In this document: positions 34,384 through 42,914 of the stretch, piece by piece
Position numbering within the stretch: position 1 is the stretch's first letter
Layout of the letters: every line of letters begins with the position of its first letter
From: Methanolobus psychrotolerans
GTDB taxonomy: Archaea > Halobacteriota > Methanosarcinia > Methanosarcinales > Methanosarcinaceae
DNA: 64,000 bases
Direction of reading: 5' to 3'
NCBI RefSeq assembly: GCF_002243045.1
Contig: NZ_MBKP01000003.1
Location: 1 to 64,000, forward strand
The notes under the pieces: model-generated
The model's input: the letters and a program-made list of their open reading frames with translations, nothing else
What the model was told of the DNA's origin: nothing
Database searches by the model: none
Made by a program: the position numbers and the translations under genes

Positions 34384-34403
34384 TTTGGTTGGAAATATCA
34401 AAC
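34384..34403. promoter_or_regulatory. Conserved box in divergent promoter B
   Basis: TTTGGTTGGAAATATCAAAC, identical in 19 of 20 positions to the box at 30999-31018. Together with the upstream TATTTTTGGATAT segment it is the best-conserved non-coding sequence of the duplicated modules. It lies 73 bases from the archaellin start and 71 bases from the 7-TM start. Confidence 0.6.
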
Positions 34404-34473
34404 GGCAAACTAGTAACACTTGCACAATGAAAATATATAAATAAAATAAATCTAATACATCCCTGAGGCAGAG

Positions 34474-35280
34474 ATGAATCCGGGACTCCTGTTAAATGGT
34501 ACTATATGTTTTGCAATCACATTATCATCCCTTGCATTTGCCTGGGTGCTTTCCCGGCACAAGGAGAGATATAAAGAAAATAGCAAACCTGCACTTTTTT
34601 CACTTATAATTTTCTGGACCATTGTAGGATTGACATATCTGCCAACAGCGTTGAGGATGTTTGCTGCCTATGTAGGTAATCAGGAGATCGATGCTGTCCT
34701 TTATTTTATAACAGCAATCCCGTTTGCCTTTGTATCAGTCCCTCTGGTTTTTTTCATTATATATGTGATAACAGGCAGTATCAGGATAGGAGAGTATATA
34801 GCACTGGTATTCACCCTAATAGGAGCGGCTTATCTTGCTTTTCTGTATAATAGTGGAATAGTAGGACCAGTCGTGACAGAATGGGGCTCAATATTCATGA
34901 TCAACAGTGATGCAGCCATAAACTTGTACCTTATGGGCCTTTTTGTGATACCTACCTCAATGATATTGGGGTTATTGCTACTCATACTGTTGCAGAGGAT
35001 GCCAAAAAGGATACGTTACAGAACAGCGCTTCCATTAGTTGCCATATCATTTGTTTTTGATTTCATGCTCACAGACATGATAGCAATAATAGATGTTATG
35101 CAGATGTTTGCAAGGATATTTGTATTTATAGGTACAGTGCTTGCATACCTTGCGTATTTCCCACCAATTACAGTCCAGGAAAAATTAGGTATTCAGAAAC
35201 AAACGAACAGCATCCAGTATAAGGATTATGCAGATCCTGACATAGAGTTCTTTTTGAAAGATAAAAGTGGAAACCCTTAA
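34474..35280 (+). CDS. 7-TM protein divergent from archaellins, copy B
   Basis: A 268-residue paralogue of the 7-TM protein at 31094, with the same seven helices and the identical QRMPKRIRYRTALPLVAISF and FDFMLTDMI patches. The C-terminal tail is different and less acidic (YKDYADPDIEFFLKDKSGNP). Conservation is strongest in TM5-TM7, which suggests the functional site is there. No downstream partner gene is present. Function unknown; the repeated position next to archaellins suggests a role in archaellum assembly or sensing. Confidence 0.75.
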   Translation: MNPGLLLNGTICFAITLSSLAFAWVLSRHKERYKENSKPALFSLIIFWTIVGLTYLPTALRMFAAYVGNQEIDAVLYFITAIPFAFVSVPLVFFIIYVITGSIRIGEYIALVFTLIGAAYLAFLYNSGIVGPVVTEWGSIFMINSDAAINLYLMGLFVIPTSMILGLLLLILLQRMPKRIRYRTALPLVAISFVFDFMLTDMIAIIDVMQMFARIFVFIGTVLAYLAYFPPITVQEKLGIQKQTNSIQYKDYADPDIEFFLKDKSGNP

Positions 35281-35361
35281 TAGAACTCTGCCCATAGAAA
35301 TTCCATACGGTAGTACCCAAAATAATAGCACATACCGATATTTTTAAATAGAATATTGTTC

Positions 35362-35379
35362 ATGTACATTTTTGTACAT
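35362..35379. promoter_or_regulatory. TGTACA inverted repeat (TRP-box-like operator)
   Basis: ATGTACA (35362-35368) and TGTACAT (35373-35379) form an inverted repeat 23 bases before the trpC start. Each half contains TGTACA, the core of the TRP boxes bound by the archaeal repressor TrpY. A TATA-like TTTTTAAATAG at 35340-35351 places the transcription start at or just after the repeat. Repression by tryptophan is the likely logic; no TrpY gene is in the window. Confidence 0.65.
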
Positions 35380-35402
35380 TAAAGAACAAAAGTGGTTATT
35401 AG

Positions 35403-36203
35403 ATGCACTCAGTCATATACAATATATTAACTTCTACTGAAAAAAGAATTCAAGAAATAGGACATAATTGCGAGCTCAAAAATAAAATAAAAAAAATAGC
35501 TGAGAAAAGAGATATTATCACCGCCATAAACGAAAAAAAATCTCAGAACAAAGTAGCTGTCATAGCAGAAATCAAACCTTCTTCACCCGGAAAGAAATTA
35601 AAAGACATACAGCCCAATGATGCTGCAATGATAGCACATGAGATGGAAAGGGCGGGTGCTGTTGCAATATCCGTACTTACCGAACCCGAGTTTTTCCACG
35701 GTTCACTCAGTAATCTGGAAGCTGTAAGAAAAACAGTTTCCCTGCCTGTATTACGCAAGGACTTTATAATTGACAAAGCCCAGTTCAATGAGATAGAAAG
35801 TGACCTTATGTTACTGATAGCAGGTATACTCGAAGATAATCTTAATGAAATGGTTGATATGGCTATATCGAACGGATTTGAACCGCTTGTTGAGATCCAT
35901 AATGAGGAAGAACTTAAAGAAGCCCTCAACACAAAAGCAAGGCTTATTGGCATCAATAACCGTGACCTTATTACTCTGGATATCGACCTGAACACCACCC
36001 TCAATCTCGCCCCCGTTATAAAGGAATTTGATAAAGATAACAACTCACACCACACCATAATCAGCGAAAGTGGGATGCATAGCACAGAAGATATCAGAAA
36101 AGTGATAAAAGCAGGAGCAGACGCAGTGCTTGTAGGCACTTCTATTATCAAAAGCAGCGATGTCTACGCGAAAACAAAGGAACTTATTGATGCACTTGAT
36201 TAA
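35403..36203 (+). CDS. trpC: Indole-3-glycerol phosphate synthase
   Basis: A 266-residue TIM-barrel enzyme that closes CdRP to indole-3-glycerol phosphate in tryptophan synthesis. Family motifs: AEIKPSSPG (catalytic Lys and phosphate-site start), [11 protein letters not shown] (catalytic Lys), IGINNRDL (Asn), ISESGM (Glu/Ser) and AVLVGTSI (phosphate loop). The N-terminal 45 residues are an extra helix typical of IGPS. It is the first gene of trpCBA, controlled by the TGTACA repeat. trpB starts 21 bases after its stop. Confidence 0.95.
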   Translation: MHSVIYNILTSTEKRIQEIGHNCELKNKIKKIAEKRDIITAINEKKSQNKVAVIAEIKPSSPGKKLKDIQPNDAAMIAHEMERAGAVAISVLTEPEFFHGSLSNLEAVRKTVSLPVLRKDFIIDKAQFNEIESDLMLLIAGILEDNLNEMVDMAISNGFEPLVEIHNEEELKEALNTKARLIGINNRDLITLDIDLNTTLNLAPVIKEFDKDNNSHHTIISESGMHSTEDIRKVIKAGADAVLVGTSIIKSSDVYAKTKELIDALD

Positions 36204-36223
36204 TTAAAGAGACGGAGAAGATT

Positions 36224-37447
36224 ATGAAAAGATCAATGTATGGCAAATATGGAGGACAGTTCGTTCCCGAGGTATTGATGCCGGCACTTGCAGAACTTGA
36301 AGAAGCTTATGAACGTTATAAGAATGATCCGGAATTCCTTGCAGAACTTGATTACTATATGAAGGAATTTGCAGGCAGGGAAACACCACTGTATTTTGCA
36401 AAGAATTTGAGTAAAAAATATGGTATAAAGATATACCTTAAGAGAGAGGATCTTGTGCATGGTGGTGCCCATAAATTGAATAATACCCTTGGACAAGCAC
36501 TTCTGGCAAAGTACATGGGAAAAGAGCGCATCATTGCAGAGACAGGTGCCGGACAACATGGTACTGCAACTGCTATGGCATCTGCCAATATGGGGTTTAG
36601 GTCAGAGGTGTACATGGGTGCAAAAGATGTCATCCGCCAGCACATGAATGTCTACAGGATGGAACTTATGGGCTGTAAGGTCCATGCCGTGAAATCTGGT
36701 TCAATGACCCTTAAGGATGCAATCAATGAGGCACTAAGGGACTGGGTCACTAATGTGGAGAACACACACTACCTCATCGGTTCTGTTGTTGGTCCACATC
36801 CCTATCCTATGATCGTACGTGATTTCCAAAGTGTTATCGGAAAAGAGGTCAAAGAACAGATCATGGAGAAAGAAGGACGTTATCCTGATTCCATTGTTGC
36901 CTGCGCAGGCGGAGGGAGCAATGCAATGGGCATATTCTATCCTTTTATTGAAGATAAAGAAGTCAGACTATTCCCTGTAGAAGCAGGTGGTAAGGGACTA
37001 AAAACAACAGAGAAAGAGGCATTGCATTCTGCTTCACTCTGTGTTGGCGAGGACGGAATACTTCAGGGAGCACATACACGTATACTTCAGGACAAGTATG
37101 GACAGATCCTTGAATCAAGCTCAGTCTCTGCTGGTCTTGATTATTCCGGCGTTGGACCTGAACTTGCCCACTTTGCAGATATTGGCAGGGTAAAACCGTG
37201 CAATGTGAGCGACGATGAAGCACTTGAGGCGTTCTATGAGCTTAGCCTGCTTGAAGGTATCATCCCTGCACTGGAATCATCCCATGCAATAGCCTATGTG
37301 ATGAAGATGGCAAAAACTGGGGAACTTGGAGACCTTGTGGTCATCAATCTTTCAGGAAGGGGAGACAAAGATCTTGAGGCTGTGTTCAGATTGAAGGAAG
37401 AAGGAGAAAAAAAAGAGGCAACAGAAGGAAAGGAGGCTTGCCTGTGA
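36224..37447 (+). CDS. trpB: Tryptophan synthase beta chain
   Basis: A 407-residue PLP enzyme that joins indole and serine. The PLP Lys is in [10 protein letters not shown] (Lys84), ETGAGQHG is the substrate-binding loop, [10 protein letters not shown] is the phosphate-binding glycine loop and NLSGRGDKD is the C-terminal cofactor loop. It is the TrpB1 type, which pairs with TrpA. The last 18 residues are Lys/Glu-rich. The stop overlaps the trpA GTG start (GTGA). The other trp genes (EGDF) are not in the window. Confidence 0.97.
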   Translation: MKRSMYGKYGGQFVPEVLMPALAELEEAYERYKNDPEFLAELDYYMKEFAGRETPLYFAKNLSKKYGIKIYLKREDLVHGGAHKLNNTLGQALLAKYMGKERIIAETGAGQHGTATAMASANMGFRSEVYMGAKDVIRQHMNVYRMELMGCKVHAVKSGSMTLKDAINEALRDWVTNVENTHYLIGSVVGPHPYPMIVRDFQSVIGKEVKEQIMEKEGRYPDSIVACAGGGSNAMGIFYPFIEDKEVRLFPVEAGGKGLKTTEKEALHSASLCVGEDGILQGAHTRILQDKYGQILESSSVSAGLDYSGVGPELAHFADIGRVKPCNVSDDEALEAFYELSLLEGIIPALESSHAIAYVMKMAKTGELGDLVVINLSGRGDKDLEAVFRLKEEGEKKEATEGKEACL

Positions 37448-38220
37448 GAATAGCAGATAAATTCGCTGAGCTGGAGAACAAGAGGGAGAAAGCCCTTATT
37501 GCTTATGTGTGTGCAGGTGACCCTTCAATAGAAGCTACAAAAGAGATAGTTCATGCACTGGTTAAAGGTGGCGCGGATATAATCGAGCTGGGACTCCCAT
37601 TTTCCGATCCTGTTGCCGATGGCCCGACAATACAGGCTGCATCCACCAGAGCACTGGCAGCGGGTATGAACCCGGACCTATATTTTGAGATGGCTGCTTC
37701 TATTAAAGAAAACGTGCCCCTTGTCTGTATGACATATTACAACCTGATATATAAGAGGGGAATCGAAAAGTATGCTAAGGATTGTGCAGAGTCGGGAATC
37801 ACCGGGATTATTGTACCTGACCTTCCGGCAGAGGAATCCGATGAGCTGCATGCTGCCTGTAGGAAAAATGGTGTTGACCTTATATTCCTCATTACTCCTG
37901 TAACTACAGAATCGAGGATAAAAAATACAATTGGCAGGACATCCGGTTTTGTCTACATTGTTTCAAGACTTGGAGTCACTGGAGAAAGAGTTGATGTAGC
38001 AGATTCCACAAAGAACATACTTGAGCGTATTCACACGGACGTTCCAAAGGCAGTTGGTTTTGGGATATCAAATAAACAGCAGGCTGCTGAAGTAATTAAA
38101 GCAGGGGCTGACGCAGTCATTGTTGGCTCTGCGTTTGTGAATATCATCGCTTCTGGGAGCGATGTTAACGAGAGGATAGAAAAACTTGCATCAAAGCTCA
38201 AGGAGAGTTGCAGGGAATAG
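37444..38220 (+). CDS. trpA: Tryptophan synthase alpha chain
   Basis: A 258-residue TIM-barrel that cleaves indole-3-glycerol phosphate to feed indole through the tunnel to TrpB. The catalytic Glu lies in [18 protein letters not shown] and the catalytic Asp in [12 protein letters not shown]; phosphate binding is in GFGISN and [11 protein letters not shown] at 37444 is chosen because GGAGG lies 8 bases upstream and it overlaps the trpB stop; a TTG at 37438 is too close to that site. It ends the trpCBA unit, 42 bases from the convergent ftsY. Confidence 0.95.
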   Translation: MRIADKFAELENKREKALIAYVCAGDPSIEATKEIVHALVKGGADIIELGLPFSDPVADGPTIQAASTRALAAGMNPDLYFEMAASIKENVPLVCMTYYNLIYKRGIEKYAKDCAESGITGIIVPDLPAEESDELHAACRKNGVDLIFLITPVTTESRIKNTIGRTSGFVYIVSRLGVTGERVDVADSTKNILERIHTDVPKAVGFGISNKQQAAEVIKAGADAVIVGSAFVNIIASGSDVNERIEKLASKLKESCRE

Positions 38221-38262
38221 ACCATACTATAAAAGAAAATGAAAAAGAAAGGAATGGGAAGA

Positions 38263-39384
38263 TCATTCTGCAAATATCTGATCTACAAACCATTTTGGAT
38301 CGAATTTGCGCAGGTCATCATACCCCTGCCCCATTCCAAGGAATAATATCGGCTTACCTGTGATGTATGCAATTGAGATGGCTGCACCACCTTTTGCATC
38401 AGCATCTGTTTTTGTGAGAATGGAACCATGTATTGGGACAGCACCATTGAACTGGGCTGCCCGTTCCACTGCATCATTGCCTGCAACTGCCTCATCAACA
38501 AAGATAAGAAGATCAGGAGGACTTACACGACATACTTTTTTCAACTGCTCCATAAGGTTAATATTCGTATGCATCCTGCCTGCAGTATCTGATAGTACCA
38601 CATCGACCCTGTTAGCCTTTGCATGCTGTATTGCGTCATAGATGACGGCAGCCGGATCGCCTTGCTCCTGGTGTTTGATGATCTTTACGCCAATCTTACC
38701 GGCATGTATGGCCAACTGATCTATAGCCCCTGCCCTGAACGTATCGCCTGCTGCAACTACCACAGACAAGCCCTGATCCTTGAAACGTTTTGCCAGCTTA
38801 GCAATAGACGTTGTTTTTCCTGTACCGTTTATACCGACAAAAACAATGTGTACTGGTTTTTTGGCATTTTTAACATATTCATCAAAATCAAAGACATTGG
38901 CACTCATCACATCATAAATAGCTTTTTTGAGTGCATCTTCAACGATATTACCAGTATTACTGCCAATGCGGCGTCTTGTGCCAACAAGCTGTTTCCTGAC
39001 CGAGTCAACGATAGCTTCGGATACAGTAAGAGCTATATCGCTTTCAAGAAGAGCCATTTCAAGTTCCCATAAAGGTTCTTCAAGATCATCATCATCAAGA
39101 ATGAATTCCCTTTCGAAAACAAGAGCCTTTGCTTTCTGGGCAAAACCAATCTTCTTGTTATTTTGGGTTTCATTGCTGACGGGTGTCTTTTCATGGACAG
39201 ACTTTTCACTTTCAACGGTTGTCTGCACAGGAGAAACTGAAACAGACGGAGTTTGTAAAAAATCCGCAACTTCAACTGGCTCTTCAACTGGCTCTATAGC
39301 AACTGCTTTCTCATCGATCCGGGTTCCGATCTTTTCCTTGAAGCCACTAAGTTTTGCCTTAAGCTTATTGAACACTTGATCCAA
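38263..39384 (-). CDS. ftsY: Signal recognition particle receptor FtsY
   Basis: A 373-residue SRP GTPase that docks ribosome-SRP complexes at the membrane. An acidic, disordered N-terminus (about 1-85) precedes the NG domain: GINGTGKTTSIAKLA is the P-loop, DTFRAGAIDQL the I-box, DTAGRMHTN the G3 motif and TKTDADAKGG the G4 motif. The TTG at 39384 is taken as start because it gives the usual KLK-rich opening; a GTG at 39375 is possible. It is the last gene of the conserved rpl39e-rpl31e-eif6-rplX-pfdA-ftsY cluster. Confidence 0.95.
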   Translation of the reverse strand: MDQVFNKLKAKLSGFKEKIGTRIDEKAVAIEPVEEPVEVADFLQTPSVSVSPVQTTVESEKSVHEKTPVSNETQNNKKIGFAQKAKALVFEREFILDDDDLEEPLWELEMALLESDIALTVSEAIVDSVRKQLVGTRRRIGSNTGNIVEDALKKAIYDVMSANVFDFDEYVKNAKKPVHIVFVGINGTGKTTSIAKLAKRFKDQGLSVVVAAGDTFRAGAIDQLAIHAGKIGVKIIKHQEQGDPAAVIYDAIQHAKANRVDVVLSDTAGRMHTNINLMEQLKKVCRVSPPDLLIFVDEAVAGNDAVERAAQFNGAVPIHGSILTKTDADAKGGAAISIAYITGKPILFLGMGQGYDDLRKFDPKWFVDQIFAE

Positions 39385-39415
39385 CTCGTAATTTTTTAAA
39401 AATAGAATAAAAGGT

Positions 39416-39853
39416 TCACTGGGAACCTACTTTCCCCTGAGCCTGCTGCTGCCTGGAGAGGAAAGATTCAATGGTCTGCATCTGCTGACCTAATTGAAGC
39501 AGGGTATTGTTCATATTCTCAAGAGCTGCTGCAAGCCTTCCCTTACGACGCTGCAAAATATCTTTTGCATCCGCAATGGGCGTTTCAACACTTACCCCTG
39601 CCCCGATATCAACAACTACCTTATCAGTGTGACTGATATTGGCATATACAAATGAACCGGAACCAATAGGGAACATCATTTCAGAACCCATTGAAACATT
39701 GTTGAGTTCTTCAATGATATTCAGGGCTCTGCTGCAATCCTCCACTGAGAGCTGGACCATGCCCATTTGCTGTTGCATCATTTCAGCACGTCTTTGGAAT
39801 TCACGGTGCTGATTTAAAAGCACTCTTGGATCCTGTCCATTCATATCGGCCAT
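39416..39853 (-). CDS. pfdA: Prefoldin alpha subunit
   Basis: A 145-residue prefoldin alpha subunit: two long coiled-coil helices (about 8-45 and 100-140) flank a beta-hairpin core (EMMFPIGSGSFVYANI, DKVVVDIGAGVSVE). Prefoldin holds unfolded proteins for the thermosome. It starts 3 bases after the stop of the LX gene and precedes ftsY, the canonical archaeal order. The C-terminus is Gln-rich. Confidence 0.93.
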   Translation of the reverse strand: MADMNGQDPRVLLNQHREFQRRAEMMQQQMGMVQLSVEDCSRALNIIEELNNVSMGSEMMFPIGSGSFVYANISHTDKVVVDIGAGVSVETPIADAKDILQRRKGRLAAALENMNNTLLQLGQQMQTIESFLSRQQQAQGKVGSQ

Positions 39854-39856
39854 GGA

Positions 39857-40033
39857 TTATGCCTCGTTAATACTTTCAATCTTGACAAAGTTCCTTTTTA
39901 GACCATGCTTGCTGCCAAAGAGGGAGTACACTTTATCAAGTGCATTCTTCTCATTCTGACTCTCAAGGACCTTTGTAAACCTTTCCCATGCTACTCCGGC
40001 CTTAAATGTGCCTTTGACTTGAAATGTCTTCAT
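39857..40033 (-). CDS. rplX: 50S ribosomal protein LX (L18a/L20a)
   Basis: A 58-residue ribosomal protein. The frame starts [20 protein letters not shown] and ends [10 protein letters not shown], matching the archaeal LX/L20a family in length and order. It lies between eif6 and pfdA, as in most archaea. A GGTGATTT site lies before the ATG at 40033. Basic residues near [10 protein letters not shown] are typical for rRNA contact. Confidence 0.92.
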   Translation of the reverse strand: MKTFQVKGTFKAGVAWERFTKVLESQNEKNALDKVYSLFGSKHGLKRNFVKIESINEA

Positions 40034-40051
40034 TTAAATCACCTGCTATTA

Positions 40052-40705
40052 TTACAAAAAACCCAGGGCATCTTCAATTCTTCCCAGTTCATGACCTGTT
40101 GTCTGCGAACCTGCAACGTAACCTCTGGAATTAGCGATCAGCCCGGAGCCAACCATTTGCGTACCATAATTTGTAGTACCCATAGCTACCGGAAGTCCAA
40201 AGAGCTCTTCAATAAACTCCAGTTCTGAACTTGTTGCACGTGGATTTACAAGCAGCCCTTTATTGGTTGCTACCCCGGCCATTCCCACAGTTTTGATACC
40301 ACCGATCGTACCGCGCCTGACATCAACCTTCAGGGCTTTTTCTATTGTTTCGATGGATCTGTCACTAAGTTCCGGATGCACCAGCGCAGCTGAGTCATTG
40401 GCCAATACAACATTTCCCAATGCATTTAGTCTGCCCGGTAATTCAAAGATAGGAGTATCAATTTGCTCCTGTCCTCTTATGTGGGCATCCCTTGGAACAA
40501 GTATTGCATTGGAATTTCCACGACAAAGTGAACCCACTATGGTGCCTCCATTTACAAGGATTTCTACTACATCTACCTGTAGCAATTGACCTAGAGTATC
40601 CCGGGTCTTTTCCAGTGTGCCTAGCGGTACCAAAGCTATGTTTTCCGTACACGTTGCAAAAGCCCCTATTACGGGGCTTTCCTGAATAGTTATAGTTCTT
40701 ATCAT
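40052..40705 (-). CDS. eif6: Translation initiation factor aIF6
   Basis: A 217-residue factor that binds the large ribosomal subunit and keeps subunits apart. The five-fold pentein repeat is visible in recurring segments such as [33 protein letters not shown] and [11 protein letters not shown]. The ATG at 40705 gives the expected [16 protein letters not shown] start. It belongs to the conserved ribosomal cluster, 40 bases after rpl31e. Confidence 0.96.
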   Translation of the reverse strand: MIRTITIQESPVIGAFATCTENIALVPLGTLEKTRDTLGQLLQVDVVEILVNGGTIVGSLCRGNSNAILVPRDAHIRGQEQIDTPIFELPGRLNALGNVVLANDSAALVHPELSDRSIETIEKALKVDVRRGTIGGIKTVGMAGVATNKGLLVNPRATSSELEFIEELFGLPVAMGTTNYGTQMVGSGLIANSRGYVAGSQTTGHELGRIEDALGFL

Positions 40706-40744
40706 TATATACGATCTATGAACTGAAATGATGCCCGGGGACCG

Positions 40745-41011
40745 TTATGCGAGTTCTGCCTGAACTTCGCCATCCTCGAACTTTGCAGCCCTTACACGAA
40801 TGGACAAAGGTGGCTTCTCTGAACCACGTTCCCATACTTTCTCATTTATGGTCTTGTCTATCTTGACCATATCAGGTTCAACCTTCATGTGTTTTGTAAG
40901 GTATTCCCGGATAACGCTTAAAGCCTTCTTGGATCTCTTCCAGCGAGGAGCTTCCTTCACTTCACGAAGAGGAATTGTGTATATCTGTTCTTTTACTATG
41001 CCTTCTGCCAT
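40745..41011 (-). CDS. rpl31e: 50S ribosomal protein L31e
   Basis: An 88-residue ribosomal protein of the large subunit. The segments [20 protein letters not shown] and [20 protein letters not shown] are diagnostic. The start is ATG at 41011 (MAEGIVKEQ), with GGTGAT upstream; the frame opens at 41020 with a GTG. It follows rpl39e by 13 bases. Confidence 0.95.
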   Translation of the reverse strand: MAEGIVKEQIYTIPLREVKEAPRWKRSKKALSVIREYLTKHMKVEPDMVKIDKTINEKVWERGSEKPPLSIRVRAAKFEDGEVQAELA

Positions 41012-41024
41012 TATCATCACCTAC

Positions 41025-41180
41025 TTATTTCACATCGAGATTGCTTCTTCTCCAGTGCCTTCTCTTTGGATGGCTTACAACCTTGCGGCCGGTCTTTATG
41101 ATAACCCAGGTAGGAACTCTCTGGTTCTGCCTGTGTGCTTTTGCCAACCGGGTCTTCTGTCCTTTAGTATTGTGACTCAC
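41025..41180 (-). CDS. rpl39e: 50S ribosomal protein L39e
   Basis: A 51-residue, very basic ribosomal protein starting (GTG) [20 protein letters not shown] and ending [10 protein letters not shown], with the RRHWRRS motif typical of L39e. It lines the exit tunnel of the large subunit. An AGGTGAG site lies directly before the GTG at 41180. It is the first gene of the rpl39e-ftsY cluster. Confidence 0.95.
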   Translation of the reverse strand: MSHNTKGQKTRLAKAHRQNQRVPTWVIIKTGRKVVSHPKRRHWRRSNLDVK

Positions 41181-41266
41181 TTGTCTCACCTATGCTATGA
41201 TTGATATGTATTAAGGTATTGATTGAATTTTGAACTTATAACATAGATTATCGTATAAATCTTTAA

Positions 41267-41884
41267 TCATGTTATCTTGTTCTGTCCTGCTTTCCTGCGT
41301 TCGATAACGTGCGATTGCACATGAAGGGGGAATATCTCTTTTATCTTCCCCGGACCATGACGCTGTCTTATCAGTTCCCGAAGTTCCGTCTCGTAATCCG
41401 CTTTAAGGATTTCCTCGCTCATGCCTTCCTCAATGAACAGGTGTTCCTTCACAAGTTCATTAACCGCAGCACGCCCGAACCCTTTAAGGGGACAAATATA
41501 ATGAACTCCGAACCGATCTTCAATGCTCCTGATATCAGGTTGCCCCAGCACAGGAACACGATCATCACGGCGAATACCATCTGCAATGACTTTTACATTA
41601 TTATCAGCCGCAAGATACTCAATTACACTCTTATGAATGAAATTGATGGCATTCTTTGGAAAACCATCCTGCAGGATCATGTCATACGCCTTTTCAAGGA
41701 TCGATGTGTCGGGTTTGATAATCCGATGTGGAAAACCAAGCTTTTTTGCAGTTTCGGCAGCCACTTCCCCTATGGGAAGTAACGAGAAACCACACGTCAC
41801 AAGTTCAACCTCAAAGAAAGGCTCCAGCAGTATTGCGGAAAGTGAACTGTCCTTTCCACCACTGAATAAGACAGATATCTGCAT
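41267..41884 (-). CDS. PP-loop ATP pyrophosphatase-type protein
   Basis: A 205-residue N-type ATP-pyrophosphatase (HUP/adenine nucleotide alpha hydrolase) with the PP-loop SGGKDSSLSA at the N-terminus and the second motif ADGIRRDDRVPV. Members adenylate a substrate, usually in tRNA or cofactor modification; the archaeal subgroup between pdcd5 and rpl39e has no firm assignment. The ATG at 41884 gives the usual MQISVLFSGGKDS start. It begins 9 bases after the pdcd5 stop, so a translation-related role is likely. Confidence 0.82.
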   Translation of the reverse strand: MQISVLFSGGKDSSLSAILLEPFFEVELVTCGFSLLPIGEVAAETAKKLGFPHRIIKPDTSILEKAYDMILQDGFPKNAINFIHKSVIEYLAADNNVKVIADGIRRDDRVPVLGQPDIRSIEDRFGVHYICPLKGFGRAAVNELVKEHLFIEEGMSEEILKADYETELRELIRQRHGPGKIKEIFPLHVQSHVIERRKAGQNKIT

Positions 41885-41893
41885 GGAGGGCAC

Positions 41894-42250
41894 TCACATA
41901 CGCTTTATGGTCGTTTCCCTCTTCTTAGGTTGCATCTGAACCAGAAGCTGTTTGAGTTTTTCATCGTCTATAATTGTTTGAAGCCTGCCACTTTGTGCAA
42001 GCATGATCAACTGAGACTCAAGCTGCTCCACCAGTTCCTTGCGGGACATTCGCAGAGTTGTCAGCCTTTCACGTGCTTCCGGAGTCAGGATCTGACGCAT
42101 CAGAGCCTGCTTCTTTGCATCCATTTCGGCCTGTGCCTGCTCCTGCTGCATAGCTGCCTGCATGTCGCCGGCACCCATTTGCTGCTGAGCTGCCTGCTGT
42201 TGCATTTGAGCAAGCCTTCTTCGTCTTATTTCATCAAGGTCATCCGTCAT
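41894..42250 (-). CDS. PDCD5-family DNA-binding protein
   Basis: A 118-residue archaeal PDCD5/TFAR19 homologue: a charged N-terminal helix (DDLDEIRRRRLAQMQQQAAQ) is followed by a Gln/Ala-rich linker and a three-helix bundle (LMRQILTPEARERLTTLRMS to DDEKLKQLLVQM). It binds nucleic acid or chaperonin in studied homologues. The start at 42250 (MTDDLDEI) has GGTGA upstream. It lies between rps19e and the PP-loop gene, the usual archaeal neighbourhood. Confidence 0.93.
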   Translation of the reverse strand: MTDDLDEIRRRRLAQMQQQAAQQQMGAGDMQAAMQQEQAQAEMDAKKQALMRQILTPEARERLTTLRMSRKELVEQLESQLIMLAQSGRLQTIIDDEKLKQLLVQMQPKKRETTIKRM

Positions 42251-42321
42251 TAAAGTCACCTATGCTTTACAGAAATGTAAGCAATGATTCCTTATAGGGT
42301 TACCGAATAGGAAATATGCAA

Positions 42322-42771
42322 TCAGTACTTAGCAAGACCAGGAATACTTTCCACCAAGTCCTGTTTTACCTGATATGCAACATTGTCGAGCATGGACTGT
42401 CCCTGTGGAGATACCACACGACCGCTCTTGAGGGTACGTACAAAACCTGCCTCTTCAAGCTGCTGCAAAGCTGTTCTTGCAATTGAACCGCTACCCTTTG
42501 CCTTTACGCTGGGAGCGACTCCTCTGTTCTTCTTTCCACCATATACAGATCTCAGCCTCTCAACGCCAATGGGGCCCTGAGTATATACTGTCCTGAGTAC
42601 TGCGGCACATCTTGTATACCACCATTCACTGTCGGTTGGTGGAAGCTCTTTGTGCACACCGGTCTTTACGTATGCTGCCCACTCAGGGGGAGTAACCTTT
42701 TCATTTTCTTTCAACTTTTCTGCTACCTTTGTGATAAACTGGGCTGCAGGAACGTCATATACAGTTGTCAT
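42322..42771 (-). CDS. rps19e: 30S ribosomal protein S19e
   Basis: A 149-residue ribosomal protein with a winged-helix-like fold. The diagnostic start is [20 protein letters not shown], followed by [11 protein letters not shown] and [20 protein letters not shown]. The ATG at 42771 has a GGAGAA site; the frame is open to 42813, but the extra residues are not part of the family. First gene of the rps19e-pdcd5-PP-loop group. Confidence 0.95.
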   Translation of the reverse strand: MTTVYDVPAAQFITKVAEKLKENEKVTPPEWAAYVKTGVHKELPPTDSEWWYTRCAAVLRTVYTQGPIGVERLRSVYGGKKNRGVAPSVKAKGSGSIARTALQQLEEAGFVRTLKSGRVVSPQGQSMLDNVAYQVKQDLVESIPGLAKY

Positions 42772-42914
42772 AATATTCTCCTGAATTATAATATCTGTTA
42801 AGATACTCACCATCTGCCGGACTCAATGGCATCTGGTAATTAGTTCAGCTGGATTTGTGATGTTTAAACTATTGAGTAGTATATACGCTTTTCGGCCGTT
42901 CTTGTGTTTCTGCC

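Larger units (their letters stand above)
32708..35280. repeat. Duplicated archaellin/7-TM module, copy B
   Basis: Second copy of the module at 29325-31900: two minus-strand archaellins and a divergent 7-TM gene with the shared 20-bp box between them. Unlike copy A, it lacks the small winged-helix-like gene after the 7-TM gene and is closed by a terminator after the second archaellin. Confidence 0.8.
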
